This document shows, piece by piece, positions 44,865 through 56,405 of a stretch of 64,000 nucleotides of DNA. Made by a program: the position numbers and the translations under genes. The first letter of the stretch is position 1. Each line of letters opens with the position of its first letter. This DNA is from Phascolarctos cinereus (lineage: Eukaryota > Chordata > Mammalia > Diprotodontia > Phascolarctidae): positions 310,001 to 374,000 of the forward strand of contig NW_018344226.1 of assembly GCF_002099425.1 (NCBI RefSeq). Direction: 5' to 3'. Below the pieces are notes generated by a model. That model saw only the letters and a list, made by a program, of their open reading frames with translations. It had not been told where the DNA came from and made no database searches.

Positions 44865-45045
44865 AAAGGTGCTGAATTTTGAGTCAAGGTACCTGGGTTT
44901 GAATCCTGGATCCAGTCTTACTACCTGGGTGTCTCTCATCAAGTCATGACTTCTCTTGGTTAGTTTCTCATCCTTAAGATGAGAAAGTTGGACTAGATGA
45001 CCTCTCAGATCACTTATGGCTCTTTTATCCTATGATCCTATCATT
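44865..45045 (+). mobile_element. THER1/MIR3 SINE
   Basis: 'ctgggtttgaatcctggatc', 'gttggactagatgacctctc' and 'tatcctatgatcctatc'. Confidence 0.85.
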
Positions 45046-45171
45046 AGTTCAACCTAGATCAGGAAGCTGTAATATGCTTTCAGAATCCAATGAAGGTTAT
45101 TTCTGCCTGGTAGATTAAGCAAATGAACATTTTCCCCATAACAAATTGTTCTAATTGGAACATAAGCAACC

Positions 45172-45270
45172 ATCCTTTACTGTAGACACTTTGTATTTTA
45201 TTTTATTTATGTACGTGCATCTCCCCCCCACCCCCACTAGAAGGTAAGCTCCTTGAGGGCAGAGACTATG
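45172..45270 (+). mobile_element. L2 3' fragment, sense
   Basis: 'ggtaagctccttgagggcag' then 'agactatgg' is diagnostic; the terminus is missing. Confidence 0.75.
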
Positions 45271-45309
45271 GGGTGAATAATAAAAAAGATGTAAGTTAAC
45301 AGGATCTTA

Positions 45310-45425
45310 GATTGATAGCTGGACAGAATCTTAGAGGTCATATATTCCAAACCCTCTCATTTTACAGATGAGGAAAATGAAGTCAGAGATGTGATGTGAT
45401 GTGATCATACACATATTGGGTAGAA
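45310..45425 (-). mobile_element. THER1/MIR3 tail, antisense
   Basis: 'gaatcttagaggtcatatat' and 'cattttacagatgaggaaaa'. Confidence 0.75.
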
Positions 45426-45574
45426 GAATATTGGATAGGGAAACAGTTTCTCAGATCATACAAAATTTCTTGCAGTTCCCAGAAATTTTAGGTATTTTTT
45501 TAGTTAAATAGAAACTATGGCTTTTTTAATCTCTTTAATTTGTTGATATTTTTTATTTCTTTTATCTTCTCCTT

Positions 45575-45675
45575 ACTCTTTATTTATTTGCTTATTTATT
45601 CATTCATTCATCTATTTATTTATTCTTTCATCTATTTGTTTGTTTGTTTATTTATTTGTTTGTTTGTTTATTGTC
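45575..45675. repeat. (TTTA/TTTG/TTCA)n low-complexity run
   Basis: A mosaic of TTTA, TTCA and TTTG tetranucleotides. It abuts the A-rich end of the antisense SINE at 45676 and may have expanded from its tail. Confidence 0.8.
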
Positions 45676-45806
45676 AAAGTAATTGGGGTTAAGTGACTTG
45701 TCCAGAGTCACGCAGCTAGTAAGTGTCAAGTCTGAGACCACATTTGAACTCAGGTCCTCCTGACTCCAGGGCCAGTGCTGTATCCGTTGCACCACCTAGC
45801 TGCCCC
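45676..45806 (-). mobile_element. Marsupial tRNA-derived SINE, antisense
   Basis: 'attggggttaagtgacttgt' at the left (SINE 3' part) and 'ttgcaccacctagctgcccc' at the right (head). Confidence 0.9.
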
Positions 45807-46784
45807 CTATTTTTATGTAACATCAGAATAATGTTAGAAATATGGAGAATGAAAGTCTTTGAAGAGTAGGTTTTCAGAAAAGTTGAGACCTTGACAGTGG
45901 AGAACAGATGTTCTTCTGTTGGGGTTTGCATCTTGTCTATCGTAGTGTATACATATGGTAATGTAGGAATCTCATGCAAACCCCACAGGTTTTCATTTTT
46001 CCATTGTGTTTGCTGCCTTCAGTTTGGTTCCTGGTGATGTAGCTTTGAAGCCAAATCATAAGAAATGTTTACTGAGAAACAGCCACAGCCACAATAGAAA
46101 CCTTGGGACCAATCTCTCATTATAGCTCTGGGTGGAGTGGGAGAATAAGCTGCAATCTGCTCTGCTTGGCAGAGTTGTGTGTCCCTCTCTGGGTGACTCA
46201 GTACAAGCAATATGTTCTTTTGTTGGGAGAAATACAAGTTTAAGCTCTAAGTCCCTAAAATAAGACTTTTTTTTTCTAAGGGGTTTCTCTCTAACCTATG
46301 ATCCCCTCAAAATGTATTAAGGGTTTTTTTGTGCCTATTAGCTAATAAGTATGACACAGGATATGGGATCTGAGGTCTAAATATTGAATCCAGACTAGAC
46401 CATCCTTTCTGCAGTATATCAGGCAAAGGTTAATGGTAGCAGATGTCTCATTGCAGGAGTTCAGACACAAAGAATCTGACTAAATTTTTATTGATTAAAA
46501 GTAATCAAAGAGTCTTTCATTGCTTTTCAAGATCAAGTAAAATATATATTTTTTAAATTTGTGACTATGAAATTAGAGGTGACATGTGTGTATCAACAGG
46601 CTTTGTCATACAGCATGATAGTGATTTTATTTCCTTTGAATTACTAAGTGCCTTGTACCTTTTGAATTCCCACAACAGTGAATGGCTAAGATTTCTAGGA
46701 GAGTTGTGCAGCAATAAAATTCAGTCACATAGAAGGCATGCTTGTCCTCTATCAGGAAAACCCAGGACATGCTATCAGAGTACA
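45807..46784. other. Unassigned stretch
   Basis: No element or exon that I can defend. Confidence 0.4.
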
Positions 46785-47020
46785 CCTTTCCTCAAAGCTC
46801 AGGTGCCTTCTCCTCCAGGAAGCCTTTCCTCACCCTCCCATTCATTACTACTATGTCCCTTTTCAATGTTACTCATATTATACTTTGTGTCTAGTGCCAA
46901 TTAGTATCAATTAGAAAGAAAACTTCTTAAGGCCAGGAATTACTATTCAACTTATGACTTGGTAACTCCAGTGCCTAACACATACCAGGTTCCTAACAAA
47001 TGTTTGTGAGATTGAATTGT
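46785..47020 (+). mobile_element. L2 3' end, sense
   Basis: 'aaagctcaggtgccttctcc', 'tccaggaagcctttcctcac' and 'ccagtgcctaacacatacca'. Confidence 0.85.
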
Positions 47021-47094
47021 TCAGATATAGGCCCCAAACCTCCTTCAGAGCCAACATCCTAAAATCTGGTAATATAACACATGCTTCATTGGCT

Positions 47095-47226
47095 GAACCC
47101 CACAATCACTTCTCCATCCCTCTCCATATTTCTCCTTCTCTTAGTCTCTCTCCTCTTTGTTTCCCATTTTCCCTGTCTGTGGCTACCTCTTTTCCCATCT
47201 CTCCATCTCTACCCTTTCCCTTGCTG

Positions 47227-47291
<65 letters not shown>

Positions 47292-47455
47292 CTGACTGTC
47301 TCTCTGGTTCTGTCTGTCTCCCCTCTCTCTGTATCTCTTTGAATCTCTCTGTTACTTTTTCTCTCTATCTCTGTCTCTATCTCTGCCTCTCTCCCCCTGT
47401 CTCCCTCTCCTTCTGATTCTGTCTCTGTCTCTCTGCCTCTTTCTCTCTCTATCCC
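47095..47455 (+). repeat. Polypyrimidine (CT)n-rich tract
   Basis: Long pyrimidine-rich sequence with a pure CT run at about 47232-47287 and degenerate TCTG units after it. Ser/Leu frames through it are artefacts. Confidence 0.95.
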
Positions 47456-47935
47456 CCATTGTTCCCATCTCCCACATGCATCATGAAGAAGAGAGAACTA
47501 TTCTATAGACCACACATGGCCAAAATGCTTATGGATTATTTCAGGGGAAGTTTAGTTTAATACAATTATTCTAGTTTAATTACAAACATGAAAAAAAAAA
47601 ACTATCCTACATAGTTTCTATAGATGTGAAATCTACTTTTTAAAAAAATGATTAACTGCTAAAAATTCAGCCACCCATGTGAGGAGGAGCTATATTACAC
47701 ACACACACACACACAATGTTATGCTATAAATTGTTCTTCAAGTTCTATCTCTTCACTCTATATCAGTTCATATGAGCTTTTCTACATCTTTTTGAAAGCA
47801 TCTATTTCCTCATTTCTTTAAGTATAATAGTATTCCATCACATAATATTATGATAAATATGGATTTGTTATAAGTCCATATTTATTATAAGCCCTGAAGA
47901 TTGGGTTGCACAAGGCCAAGCAGCCTAGCAGTTCC
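47456..47935. other. Unassigned, with (AC)n and an L1 scrap
   Basis: (AC)n at 47696-47715, then an antisense L1 piece at 47725-47855 ('aattgttcttcaagttctat', 'tatatcagttcatatgagct', 'agtattccatcac'). Confidence 0.7.
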
Positions 47936-48215
47936 TCAAGGAGAAAGGGAGAGGGAAAAGGATGTAAAGACAAAGCACAGAAATAGAGAGAAACAGGGAA
48001 ACAGAGACACAGAGAAACAAAGACAGACAGAAACAGGGAGACACAGAAAGAGAGAGAAAAAGGGACAGAAATACAGACAGAGAAAAAGAGACACAAAACG
48101 TAAAATGACAAACATAGCAAGACAAAGATCAGCATATACGAGGAAAAACAGAAAGAGAGAGAGAAAAAGACAGAGACAGAGATAAAGCAAGACAGAGATT
48201 GTCAGAAGCAGAGAG
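47936..48215 (+). repeat. Purine-rich (GAGACA)n-like tract
   Basis: Degenerate GAGA/GACA/AAACAG units. It is broadly complementary in composition to 47095-47455. Arg/Lys-rich frames through it are artefacts. Confidence 0.9.
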
Positions 48216-48266
48216 AGAGGCCCTACCCACATGCATGTATTTGCTGCACTTGACTGTGCACTCTCT

Positions 48267-48268
<2 letters not shown>

Positions 48269-48328
<60 letters not shown>
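48269..48328. repeat. (AC)n microsatellite
   Basis: About 29 CA units with one early TA variant, next to the purine-rich tract. Confidence 0.97.
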
Positions 48329-48330
<2 letters not shown>

Positions 48331-48599
48331 GAACAAGAGACATGAAGACAAGAGGACAGAAGCAGAGAGAGACAGAGAGTACATGAGCACAAGGTCAGGC
48401 TTTTGCCCAGGAGGAAGAACAGACACATGTTGAAGAAAAGGCATTGAGGGGCAGAATCTGGGAGCCTGCTTGTAGCTCTCTTACCCATCACTGCTCAAAT
48501 AAGGAAGGAGCCCTGTTCTGATATCCTTGTTCAGCCACACCATTAAGTATGAACTACCTGCATCCAAGGCCACATCCTCCAGAAAATATCACCTTGATC

Positions 48600-50445
48600 A
48601 TTCAAAATCACTTCCTTGTCAGTTCCTATGCTAGCACTTTAAACCTTCCATGGCTCTCCCTCACCAACCTACTCAGCTGAGAACTGTCTTACATTTCTCA
48701 ATTTTTTTTTTTGCTGAGCCCCCTTCTTCTCTTCATCTCAAATCATTCAGATGCCTTCACCAACATATTCCTCTTGACTCTTGTTCTCAAAAAAGATGTG
48801 ACCCTTCTCCTTAGTAAGGTAAACCCCTCTATATGCACAAGTGATCTCATTCTATCCCATCTTCTCCAGCAGATTGCCCCTCTTTGTCATCCCTAACCTC
48901 TCACCTATCTTCCTGGTCCCCACCCTTCTCACCTGTGTGGCTGCTTCCTTACTCTCTACAAACAAGTCCGTGCATCCCTTGTCTTTAGCAACCTCTCACT
49001 TGTTCCAGCAACCCCTGTTCCTCTCTTTTGTAGCTAAATTTCTTGAGCAGTCCATCTATAATGGGTGCTCCACTTCCATTCCTCTCATTCCTTTTTTACT
49101 TCTCTACAGTCTCACTTCTAACCTCATCATTCAACTGAAACCACTCTCTCCAAAGTTACCTATGATCTGTTAATTGCCAAATCTGATGGCCTTTTCCCAA
49201 TCTTCATCCTTCTTGGCCTTTCTGCAGCCTTTGACACTGTCAATCACTCTCTTTTCTTTGATATTCTCTCTTCTCTAGGTTTTTGTGACATTCTTCTCTC
49301 CCAGTTCTCCTACCTCAGTCTCCTTTGCTGGATCTTTATCTAGGTTGTACCCAATAATGATAGTTGTCTGAGTGCCCCTGAAGATTCTGTTCTAAGCCAT
49401 TTCTATTTTCCCTTTACACTACTCTGCTTGTTGAACTCATTAATTCCCATGGATTCAATTATCATGTCTAAGAAGATCATTGTCAGATCTCTTTATCCAG
49501 CTATAATCTCTTTCCTAACTTTCAGTCTTGCATTTCCAATTACGTATTGGACATGTCAAACTGGATGTCTTATAAACATCTTAAACTCAACAAGTCCAAA
49601 ACTGAACTCCATCACTTTCCCCAAAATTCTCTCCTCTTCTTAATTTTCCTATTACTATTGATAGCACTTCCATTCTCCCAATAAAGTAGAGTGTCATCCT
49701 CTGTTCTTCATTATCTCTCACCCTCCATATCCAATCCAATTATCAAGCCCTTCATTTCTACCTTTACAATAACTTTTATATATGCTCCATCCTCTCCTCT
49801 GACACTATGACTGGTATGTCATTTGACCTCATGACTGAATCATTGCACAGCTTTCTGATTATTTCCCTACTTCAAGTCTTTCCCCATGCCAGTCCATCCT
49901 CCACTCAGCTATCAAAGTGCTCTTCACTAAAGAGCAGGTGTGGTCATGTTCCCTCCCACATTCAGTAAAATTTGGTGGCCCCTTATGACTCACATGATCA
50001 AACATAAAATCCTGTTTGACTTTTAAAGCCCTTTGTGGTTTCATCCCTTCTTTCCTACTCTTCCAGTCTTCTCATACTTCACCCCCTTCCATGCATTCTA
50101 TGATCCGGTGACCTTGTCCTTCTTGATGTTCCTTGTATCAGATTCCATCTCCCAACTGCACTCATTTTCACTGGTTGTCACCCATTCCTACGATGGTCCC
50201 CCTTCTCATCTCTGCCCCTTGGCTTCCTTTAAGTCTCAGCTAAAATCCTACCTTCAATAACAAAACGTTTCCTAGTCTTCCTCAATGCTAGTGACTTCCC
50301 TCTAAGATTACATCAAATTTATCTTGTATGTATCTTATATACACATTGTTGTGTACATATTTTCTCTCCAAATAAATTGTGAAGCCCTTATGGGCAGGGA
50401 CTGTTTTGCTTTTCTTTATATTCCTAGCATATGTGTATGTATGTA
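48600..50445 (+). mobile_element. Long L2 LINE, sense
   Basis: The longest L2 in the window. RT motif A reads ILLGLSAAFDTVNH at 49206-49247 (family form LDLSAAFDTVDH). Later blocks in L2 order are 'catcttaaactcaacaagtc' (about 49576), 'agccctttgtggtttcatcc' (about 50027) and 'gtgaagcccttatgggcagg' (about 50379). Frames are broken throughout, and the 5' half is missing. Confidence 0.9.
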
Positions 50446-50560
50446 TTCATGTAAGTGTGTATACATACACATGTATGTGTGTATACATGCACATATGTAT
50501 GTATATGTATGTGTATGTGTATGTATGTATATATATATATGTATGTATGTATGTATATAT
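50428..50560. repeat. (TGTA)n/(TA)n microsatellite
   Basis: Interrupted ATGT tetranucleotides with a short TA core, directly after the L2 end. Confidence 0.95.
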
Positions 50561-50923
50561 TCTGTACCCTAAATCTATCCACTTTCTGTCATGGATAGAG
50601 TGTTTCATTATCGGTCTTCTGAAATTATGAAAGGCCATTGTATTGATAATAATTCTTGCAGCTTTCAAAGTATTCTTTACAGTACTGTATATATATGTCT
50701 ACATGTGTGTATACACATACATATATAGATATTTAGATATCCTGGTTCTGTTCATTTTATTTTTTATAGGTTTACAAGAACCCTCAAAACTGTTCATTTT
50801 TATAATATTAATATTACAGTATAAATTGTTCTTCAGGTTTTACCTCTTCACTCTATATCAGTTCATATAAGCATTTCCACAACTTTTTGAAATCATCTAT
50901 TTCCTCATTTCTTTCAGCATAAT

Positions 50924-51104
50924 TGTGGTTGTTCATTCCTTCATTCCAGAAGAGAACCAATGCCATTGGGAGGGTGATGTCTTGACTTGCAAGTGAATTG
51001 GATTTAAGTGAGGCAGAGCTGTGCAAAGTCATCAGCCTCACTCTTCTCCAGGGTCATCGAAGTCCAGTAGCAAGACATAGGTCAGGGTGACTGGGACTGG
51101 CCTC
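50924..51104 (-). mobile_element. Marsupial SINE with LINE-like tail, antisense, TSD
   Basis: TCAGCATAAT at 50914-50923 and 51105-51114 flanks it. The interior has 'attggatttaagtgaggcag' and 'tgcaaagtcatcagcctcac'. Its 3' end (left, antisense 'gttgttcattccttcattcc') resembles the 3' end of the LINE fragment at 8664-9001. Confidence 0.85.
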
Positions 51105-51162
51105 TCAGCATAATAATTTTCCATCATAAACACCACAGCTCACTCAGTCATTCCTCAATTGA

Positions 51163-51435
51163 TGGATTTATTAAGCACTGACTATGTTCCAGGCACTGTG
51201 CTATGTGCTGGGAATATAATGACTAAAAAGACAGGGCCTGTCATCAAAGAGCTTACAATTATATGGGACTTCCCAAAAGGAGGCAGGAAATGGACGGGCA
51301 CATGTCAGGGGATATATTGTTCCGTGGAGTTGAAACCAGGTAGAGCAGCAGATGCAGAGTGGAGTGAGCCCAAAAGTCCAGTTTCTGTGCTCTATAAATG
51401 AAGGCTTAGGAAGGAATTTGGTATTCCCCTCTCCA
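51163..51435 (-). mobile_element. Antisense element with L2-like tail and extra body
   Basis: The L2-like part is 'tatgttccaggcactgtgct' with 'tcaaagagcttacaatta'. The extra part, 'attgttccgtggagttgaaa' and 'tagagcagcagatgcagag', aligns with 9485-9530. It interrupts an L1, so it is younger than that L1. Confidence 0.65.
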
Positions 51436-52035
51436 TCTATTCTGCCACCACAAAAAGAGTTGCTACAAATGTTTTTGTACAAAAATTGACCATTTTCTAT
51501 TTCTCTGATCTTTTGAGAGTATATCTGGGTAAAAGGACATGAACTGCTCAGTAATTTTTTTGTATATAATTTCAAATTGTTTTCTAGAATGATTTTATCC
51601 ATTCACAGATTGACCAACAATAAAGAAATATGCCTGTTTTCCCACAGTCCTCTCCAAGTTTTGTCATTTTTTAACCTTTTTCAATTTGATGGATATGATA
51701 GAATCTCAAAATTACCTTAATTTGCATTTTTTCTCATTAATAGTGAGTTGGAGCATTTATTCTGTGTCTATTGATAGCCCGTTTCTTGAGAACTGCTTGT
51801 TAATGTCCTTAAACTATTTATTAATTAAGGAATGGTTCTTATTCTTATAAATTTTAATCAGTTCCTTATACATCTTATAAATTAGACCTTTATCAAAGAA
51901 ACTCACTGCAAATATTTTTCCCTTTTAACCTTAGCTTTTTTGTATTTGTGTGTAAAAACTTTTAATTTAATGTAATCAAAATTGTATGCTTCATCTGCGA
52001 TACTCTCTATTTTTTGTTTGGTCATAACTTTATAC

Positions 52036-52052
52036 ACACACATACACACACC

Positions 52053-52091
<39 letters not shown>
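52036..52091. repeat. (AC)n microsatellite
   Basis: CA repeats with a few TA and CC variants at the edge of the old L1. Confidence 0.96.
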
Positions 52092-52093
<2 letters not shown>

Positions 52094-52122
52094 GAATACT
52101 ATCCTTTAAAAACCTTTCCTTG

Positions 52123-52293
52123 TGGAGCAGCTAAGTGGCGCAGTGGATAGATCAGCGGCCCTGGATTCAGGAGGACCTGAGTTCAAATTCGACCTCAGAC
52201 ACATAACACTAGCTGTGTGACCCTGAGCAATTCACTTAACCCAATTGCCTAGCCAAAAAAAAAACCCAAAACCAAAAAGCAAACAAACAAAAA
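52123..52293 (+). mobile_element. Marsupial tRNA-derived SINE with TSD
   Basis: The head 'gcagctaagtggcgcagtgg' leads to an A/C-rich tail. AAAAACCTTTCCTTG (52108-52122) and AAAACCCTTTCCTTG (52294-52308) form a 15-bp TSD with one difference. Confidence 0.94.
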
Positions 52294-52309
52294 AAAACCC
52301 TTTCCTTGA

Positions 52310-52775
52310 ACCTACCATCCCCTCAAACTATTAGTCCATTTCTTCCCTTCCTTAGACAACCCGCTAAAAAAAAAAGGCTATCTACATACACTCATTGCAT
52401 CCATATCTCCTTTCACTTACTCTTCAATAAATTGTAATCTGGCTCGTGACCTTATCACTCGTTGTTATTGTTCAATAGCTTCAGTTGTGTCTACTATGAC
52501 CTCATTTGAGGTTTTCTTGGTCCTGGAGTAGTTTGCCAATTCTTCCTTCATATCATTTTACAGATGAGGAAACTGAGGTAAACAGGGTTAGGTGACTTGC
52601 TCAGAGTCACACAGCTAGTAAGTGTCTGAGGCCACATTTGAACTCAGGATCCTTCTGACTCCAGGCCTGGCATTCTATCCCTTGCACCACCTAGCTGTCA
52701 GTATCATTCAATAAGTATGTTTCAGCACATGTGCCGCTCAACCAAAACTGCTCTCTCAAAAGTTACCATTGATCT
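52310..52775 (+). mobile_element. L2 internal fragment, sense, split by MAR1
   Basis: Left: 'cctaccatcccctcaaacta', 'taaattgtaatctggctcgt'. Right: 'aaactgctctctcaaaagtt' then 'accattgatctc', continuous in L2 order across the SINE. Confidence 0.8.
52461..52715 (-). mobile_element. MAR1-type SINE, antisense
   Basis: 'catttgaggttttcttggtc', 'agtcacacagctagtaagtg' and terminal 'caccacctagctgtc'; a short internal deletion near 52521. The right edge lies between about 52700 and 52715. Confidence 0.88.
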
Positions 52776-52779
52776 CATA

Positions 52780-53290
52780 AGGGGTTTGGGGATGACTTAT
52801 CAACTTATCGTTGATATAATCACATAATGTAGAGACCTGTTAAGATTTTAATTTGTAAACAAGATGTGCCTACGTCCTAATCCCTTTATGAAGTGTGAAG
52901 CTTTCTGGCTGAAGAAACCAAATAAACAAATTAGCCCCAATTCTAGGTCTCTTAATAGTCAATCCCTGAGGAGCTCAAGGAAGCCAAGGTTCAAAACAAT
53001 TATGAGTTAAGACTACTCTTGTCCTCTCTCCCTCCTCCCTCCATCTGCTGAGTAGTTTTCAAAAGGAGTTACTATACCAGTAGGAGATACTACATCCAAC
53101 TGAGATCAGAGGCACTTATGATGGAAGGATGAAGGATATGTACGGAAGAAGATTCAAGGAGTTTGATGTTTGACTATAGAGACCAGGGAGAGGGTTAACA
53201 TCTCAGCCTCAGTTCTGCCACACAGACTGCCTCTCTCCTTTCATGACACACCTTAAGAATGAACAGAAGTAGGAAAGTTCATTTGTTCAT
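52780..53290. other. Unassigned stretch
   Basis: No recognised element; an antisense L2 terminus may begin at about 53290. Confidence 0.4.
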
Positions 53291-53359
53291 TTTTTTATTT
53301 AACATTTAATGAACATTTATTGTGTCACTGTGGTAATAATAGATAGTCATTAATAGAAG

Positions 53360-53418
53360 CAAGATTCTTGCAACTGCCATTGCTTTTCCTCTCTAAGTGC
53401 CTTGTATTTATTTGTATT

Positions 53419-53515
<97 letters not shown>

Positions 53516-53665
53516 TAAAATATTTATTGTTTCCTTTCATAGGATGGAAACTTCTCGAGCTTAGTTATTGTTTCATTCTTTGTAATTATTTCCCAGCACC
53601 TCATATACTGCCTGGCAAATATAGACCTTTAATAAATGCTTATGGATTGATTGGTTGATCTATTA
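53360..53665 (+). mobile_element. L2 3' end, sense, with (TA)n inside
   Basis: 'gccttgtatttatttgtatt' precedes and 'ataggatggaaacttctcga' and 'cttataggattgattgg'-like terminal sequence follow the TA run (53420-53511), so the microsatellite lies within the L2 3' region. Confidence 0.8.
53420..53511. repeat. (TA)n microsatellite, about 45 units
   Basis: An essentially pure TA run, which can extrude as a cruciform and is prone to length change. Confidence 0.98.
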
Positions 53666-53862
53666 TGTCCTCTCTCACTTTCGAATGTCTATACCTCAGC
53701 TTCTGTGCAACATTTTACATTGTTGAAATTCCTCACCTTGAAAATTCTCTCCTCCCTACATTACTTTTTTATATCATCAGAATTTCTCCCAGTATTCCTT
53801 CCTTCCCCCCTCCTAGAGTACCATTCTATATAATAAATATTTTTAAGCAAAAAGGAAAAGAG

Positions 53863-53985
53863 ACAGCTAGGTGGTGCAGTAAATAGAGCAGCACCCTGGA
53901 GTCAGGAAGATCTGAGTTCAAATCTGTCCTCAGACACTTACTAGCTGAGTGATCCTAGGCAAGTCATTGCAAAGGAGTAAGGTGA
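53863..53985 (+). mobile_element. 5' part of a tRNA-derived SINE
   Basis: 'gacagctaggtggtgcagta', 'cctggagtcaggaagatctg' and 'gtgatcctaggcaagtcatt'; the 3' half is absent. Confidence 0.88.
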
Positions 53986-53989
53986 GAGT

Positions 53990-54286
53990 ATCTTTTCATT
54001 TTTCTTCTTGGAAGCCATACTTGTTCTTGGTAATTTTGCAATATTCACTTTTGATTGTTTTATAGTTGTTCTTTCCATTTACGTTGTTGTCATCTGTCTT
54101 CTTGGATCTCTCTTTTCTTGGATCTTACTTCACTCTGGATCATTTCTTATTGATATTTCCATATTTGCCTGCATTCATCATATTTACTATTTCCTTCAGC
54201 ACAGTAATATTCCATTACATTTATGTGCCACAATTTGTTTAGTCATTTCCCAATCAACATGGATCTATTTTGTTTCCATTGCTTTG

Positions 54287-54340
<54 letters not shown>

Positions 54341-54950
54341 GCTGCTACAAATATACTAATGCATGTAGGGACTTTGTTCTTATCAATGATTTCCTTGGGG
54401 TATAAGTCTAGTAGTGGAATCTCTGGATCAAAGATTATTGATATTTTTAATCATTTTATTTGCATATTTTCAAATTGCTTTCCAAAGTGATTCATATCTG
54501 ATTCATATCTTCACCAACAATGCACTACTGTGCCTGTCTTATCACAATCCCTCCAACATTGACTACTTGTAGTACTATCTTTTGTCACCTTTGCCCATTT
54601 ACTGAATGTCAGGTGAAACCTCAGGGTCGTTTCAACGTGCATTTCTCTTGTTATTATCAATTTTTTTATTATAAATATGGAATAGTCTTTCATATGATTC
54701 TTAGTTTGCTATTCTTGTGAGAACTACTTATTGATATCCTTGACCACTTATCTATTGGTGAAGAGCTTTTAGTTATCTATCTTAGACAGAAAACCCTCAT
54801 CTAAGAAATTTGATAGGTAGATATGTTTTCCCATTCGGCCACTTCTTTTCTTATCCTAGAGGCCTTAATTTTATTGGGGAACTTTTCTGCCAAACTGCTT
54901 TCCAGTTTTCCCAGCAGGTTTTTTTTAATCAAATAGCCCTCCCTAGATTT
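53990..54950 (-). mobile_element. Old L1 fragment, antisense
   Basis: 'gcacagtaatattccattac' (about 54200), 'taagtctagtagtggaatct', 'tttccaaagtgattcatatc' and 'tatccttgaccacttatcta' follow antisense L1 3' order. A (CA)n lies within it, and it is much more diverged than 24172-26546. The 160-residue frame at 54008-54490 is an antisense artefact. Confidence 0.8.
54289..54338. repeat. (CA)n microsatellite inside L1
   Basis: About 25 CA units between L1 blocks. Confidence 0.97.
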
Positions 54951-55099
54951 CTATGACACTTAGATCTCCCCAATTCTCCCTGTTCCACCTCTACCATAAT
55001 CAAACATCAGCTTTCCCACACGCTTAATTTTTTTTTTACCTTCTAGTCCCTGAAAGTCACACAAGCTACTATTATCTCTCTTATTCGTTTCACTGTCAA

Positions 55100-56405
55100 G
55101 TGAAAAAACAATCTAGATGACCCCCCAAATTTACATCTTCAGCTCTTATTTCCTTATGAAAATCCAATTCCATAGGTTCAACTACTATCTGGATATCCTA
55201 TCAGCATAACCAGTCAACATATTCAAAACTAAACTCAACCCCCCAAAACATGCCTTTGCTCCTATCTTTGCTTTCTCTTTCAATAGCTTCATTATTCTCA
55301 AAATTTCATCTTTACTTTATTCAACTTCCTGGACATCCAATTTGATGTCTCATTTAATGTGTTATCTTTTAATCATCCTCCCAGGGGCTCTCACCTTAAT
55401 TCAATAAATATTCTCTGAATGCCAAATAAATAAGAGACAGATGAATTCTGCTATTTCTATTAGTGACAATATTTCTTGTTCATCCAGGCACCCTGGCTTG
55501 AAACTTCAGGGTCAACTTTGGCCCCCACTTTCTCCTCATGCCGGCTTTTCTCCATATCCCCTATTAGATTTTAAACTCCCTGCGGGCAGGGATTGTCTGC
55601 CTCCTTTTATATCCCAAGCCCTTAGCACAGGACCTGGCACATAGTAGGGGCTTAGTAAATATTGAATAGAATTATTAAGTATCCATTTGCTATATTTTGT
55701 AATTCTAATTTTACAATGTCTTCCTTCCATTCCTATCCCCACTCCTACACTCTAGCTCAGACCCAATTTCTTTCCTACACAATTCTAATACACTTCTGAT
55801 TTGTTTTCACCTTTAGGTTCTGTTATCCAATTTATCATAAACAGTATTACCAGATCAATCTACTTGTACTTAAAGTACAGCTGTGACTTTGTTGCCTTCC
55901 TTCTCAGAGAGTTCAATGGCTCCCCACTGCCTGACAAATATATTCTAGACTCCATGGCTTGATATGGCCTCCTATAATACGATTCCAGATTTATCTTCCG
56001 TTATACTCCTACAAAAATTTTGGATACTCCAGTCAAACTAAGTCAATTGTTTCCTGAATGAGCAACCAGCACTCCCAATACTGTTCATGATTTTCTCTAT
56101 TTCTGGACTCCATACCTCTAGTATAATCTCCAATTGAAATTCCATTCATTCTTCCAGGATTACTTCAAATTCCACCCTCTTCCTCTTCTCAAGTGGTAAA
56201 ACCTTCCTGTCCCCTGAAGCCCTATAGTTCTTTTTTAATTTGTCTCTCTTGGACCATTTATCAAACCTAACCTTGCATAATAGTTGTTTATGCACATGAT
56301 TTAACAGTCCATAACTCTACTCCTGCCCCAAGCCTGGGGCAGGAACTTGAGAGATACTTCTATGACTGACACAATGCTTTAAACATTTGCTGAATGAAAT
56401 GTAAT
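55100..56405 (+). mobile_element. L2 LINE pieces, sense
   Basis: Internal L2 ('gaccccccaaatttacatct', 'attcaaaactaaactcaacc') is followed by an L2 terminus at 55550-55680 ('tgcgggcagggattgtctgc', 'cctggcacatagtagg'), then by sequence upstream of a second terminus ('atggctccccactgcctgac', about 55915; end near 56400). At least two L2 insertions are present. Confidence 0.8.

Larger units (their letters stand above)
50570..52030 (-). mobile_element. Older L1 3' portion, antisense, interrupted twice
   Basis: Antisense L1 pieces lie at 50570-50923 (with a TG/TA microsatellite near 50686-50735), 51105-51162 and 51436-52030 ('ccaccacaaaaagagttgct', 'taaaaacttttaatttaatg'). A SINE at 50924-51104 and an L2-tailed unit at 51163-51435 separate them. 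It is more diverged than the two main L1 copies. Confidence 0.85.

Noticed and set aside
47017-48491. Several Ser/Leu- or Arg/Lys-rich frames up to 135 residues
   Set aside because: All cross the CT, GA or AC repeats.
54008-54490. 160-residue plus-strand frame with a His/Thr repeat
   Set aside because: It is an antisense L1 read through a CA microsatellite.
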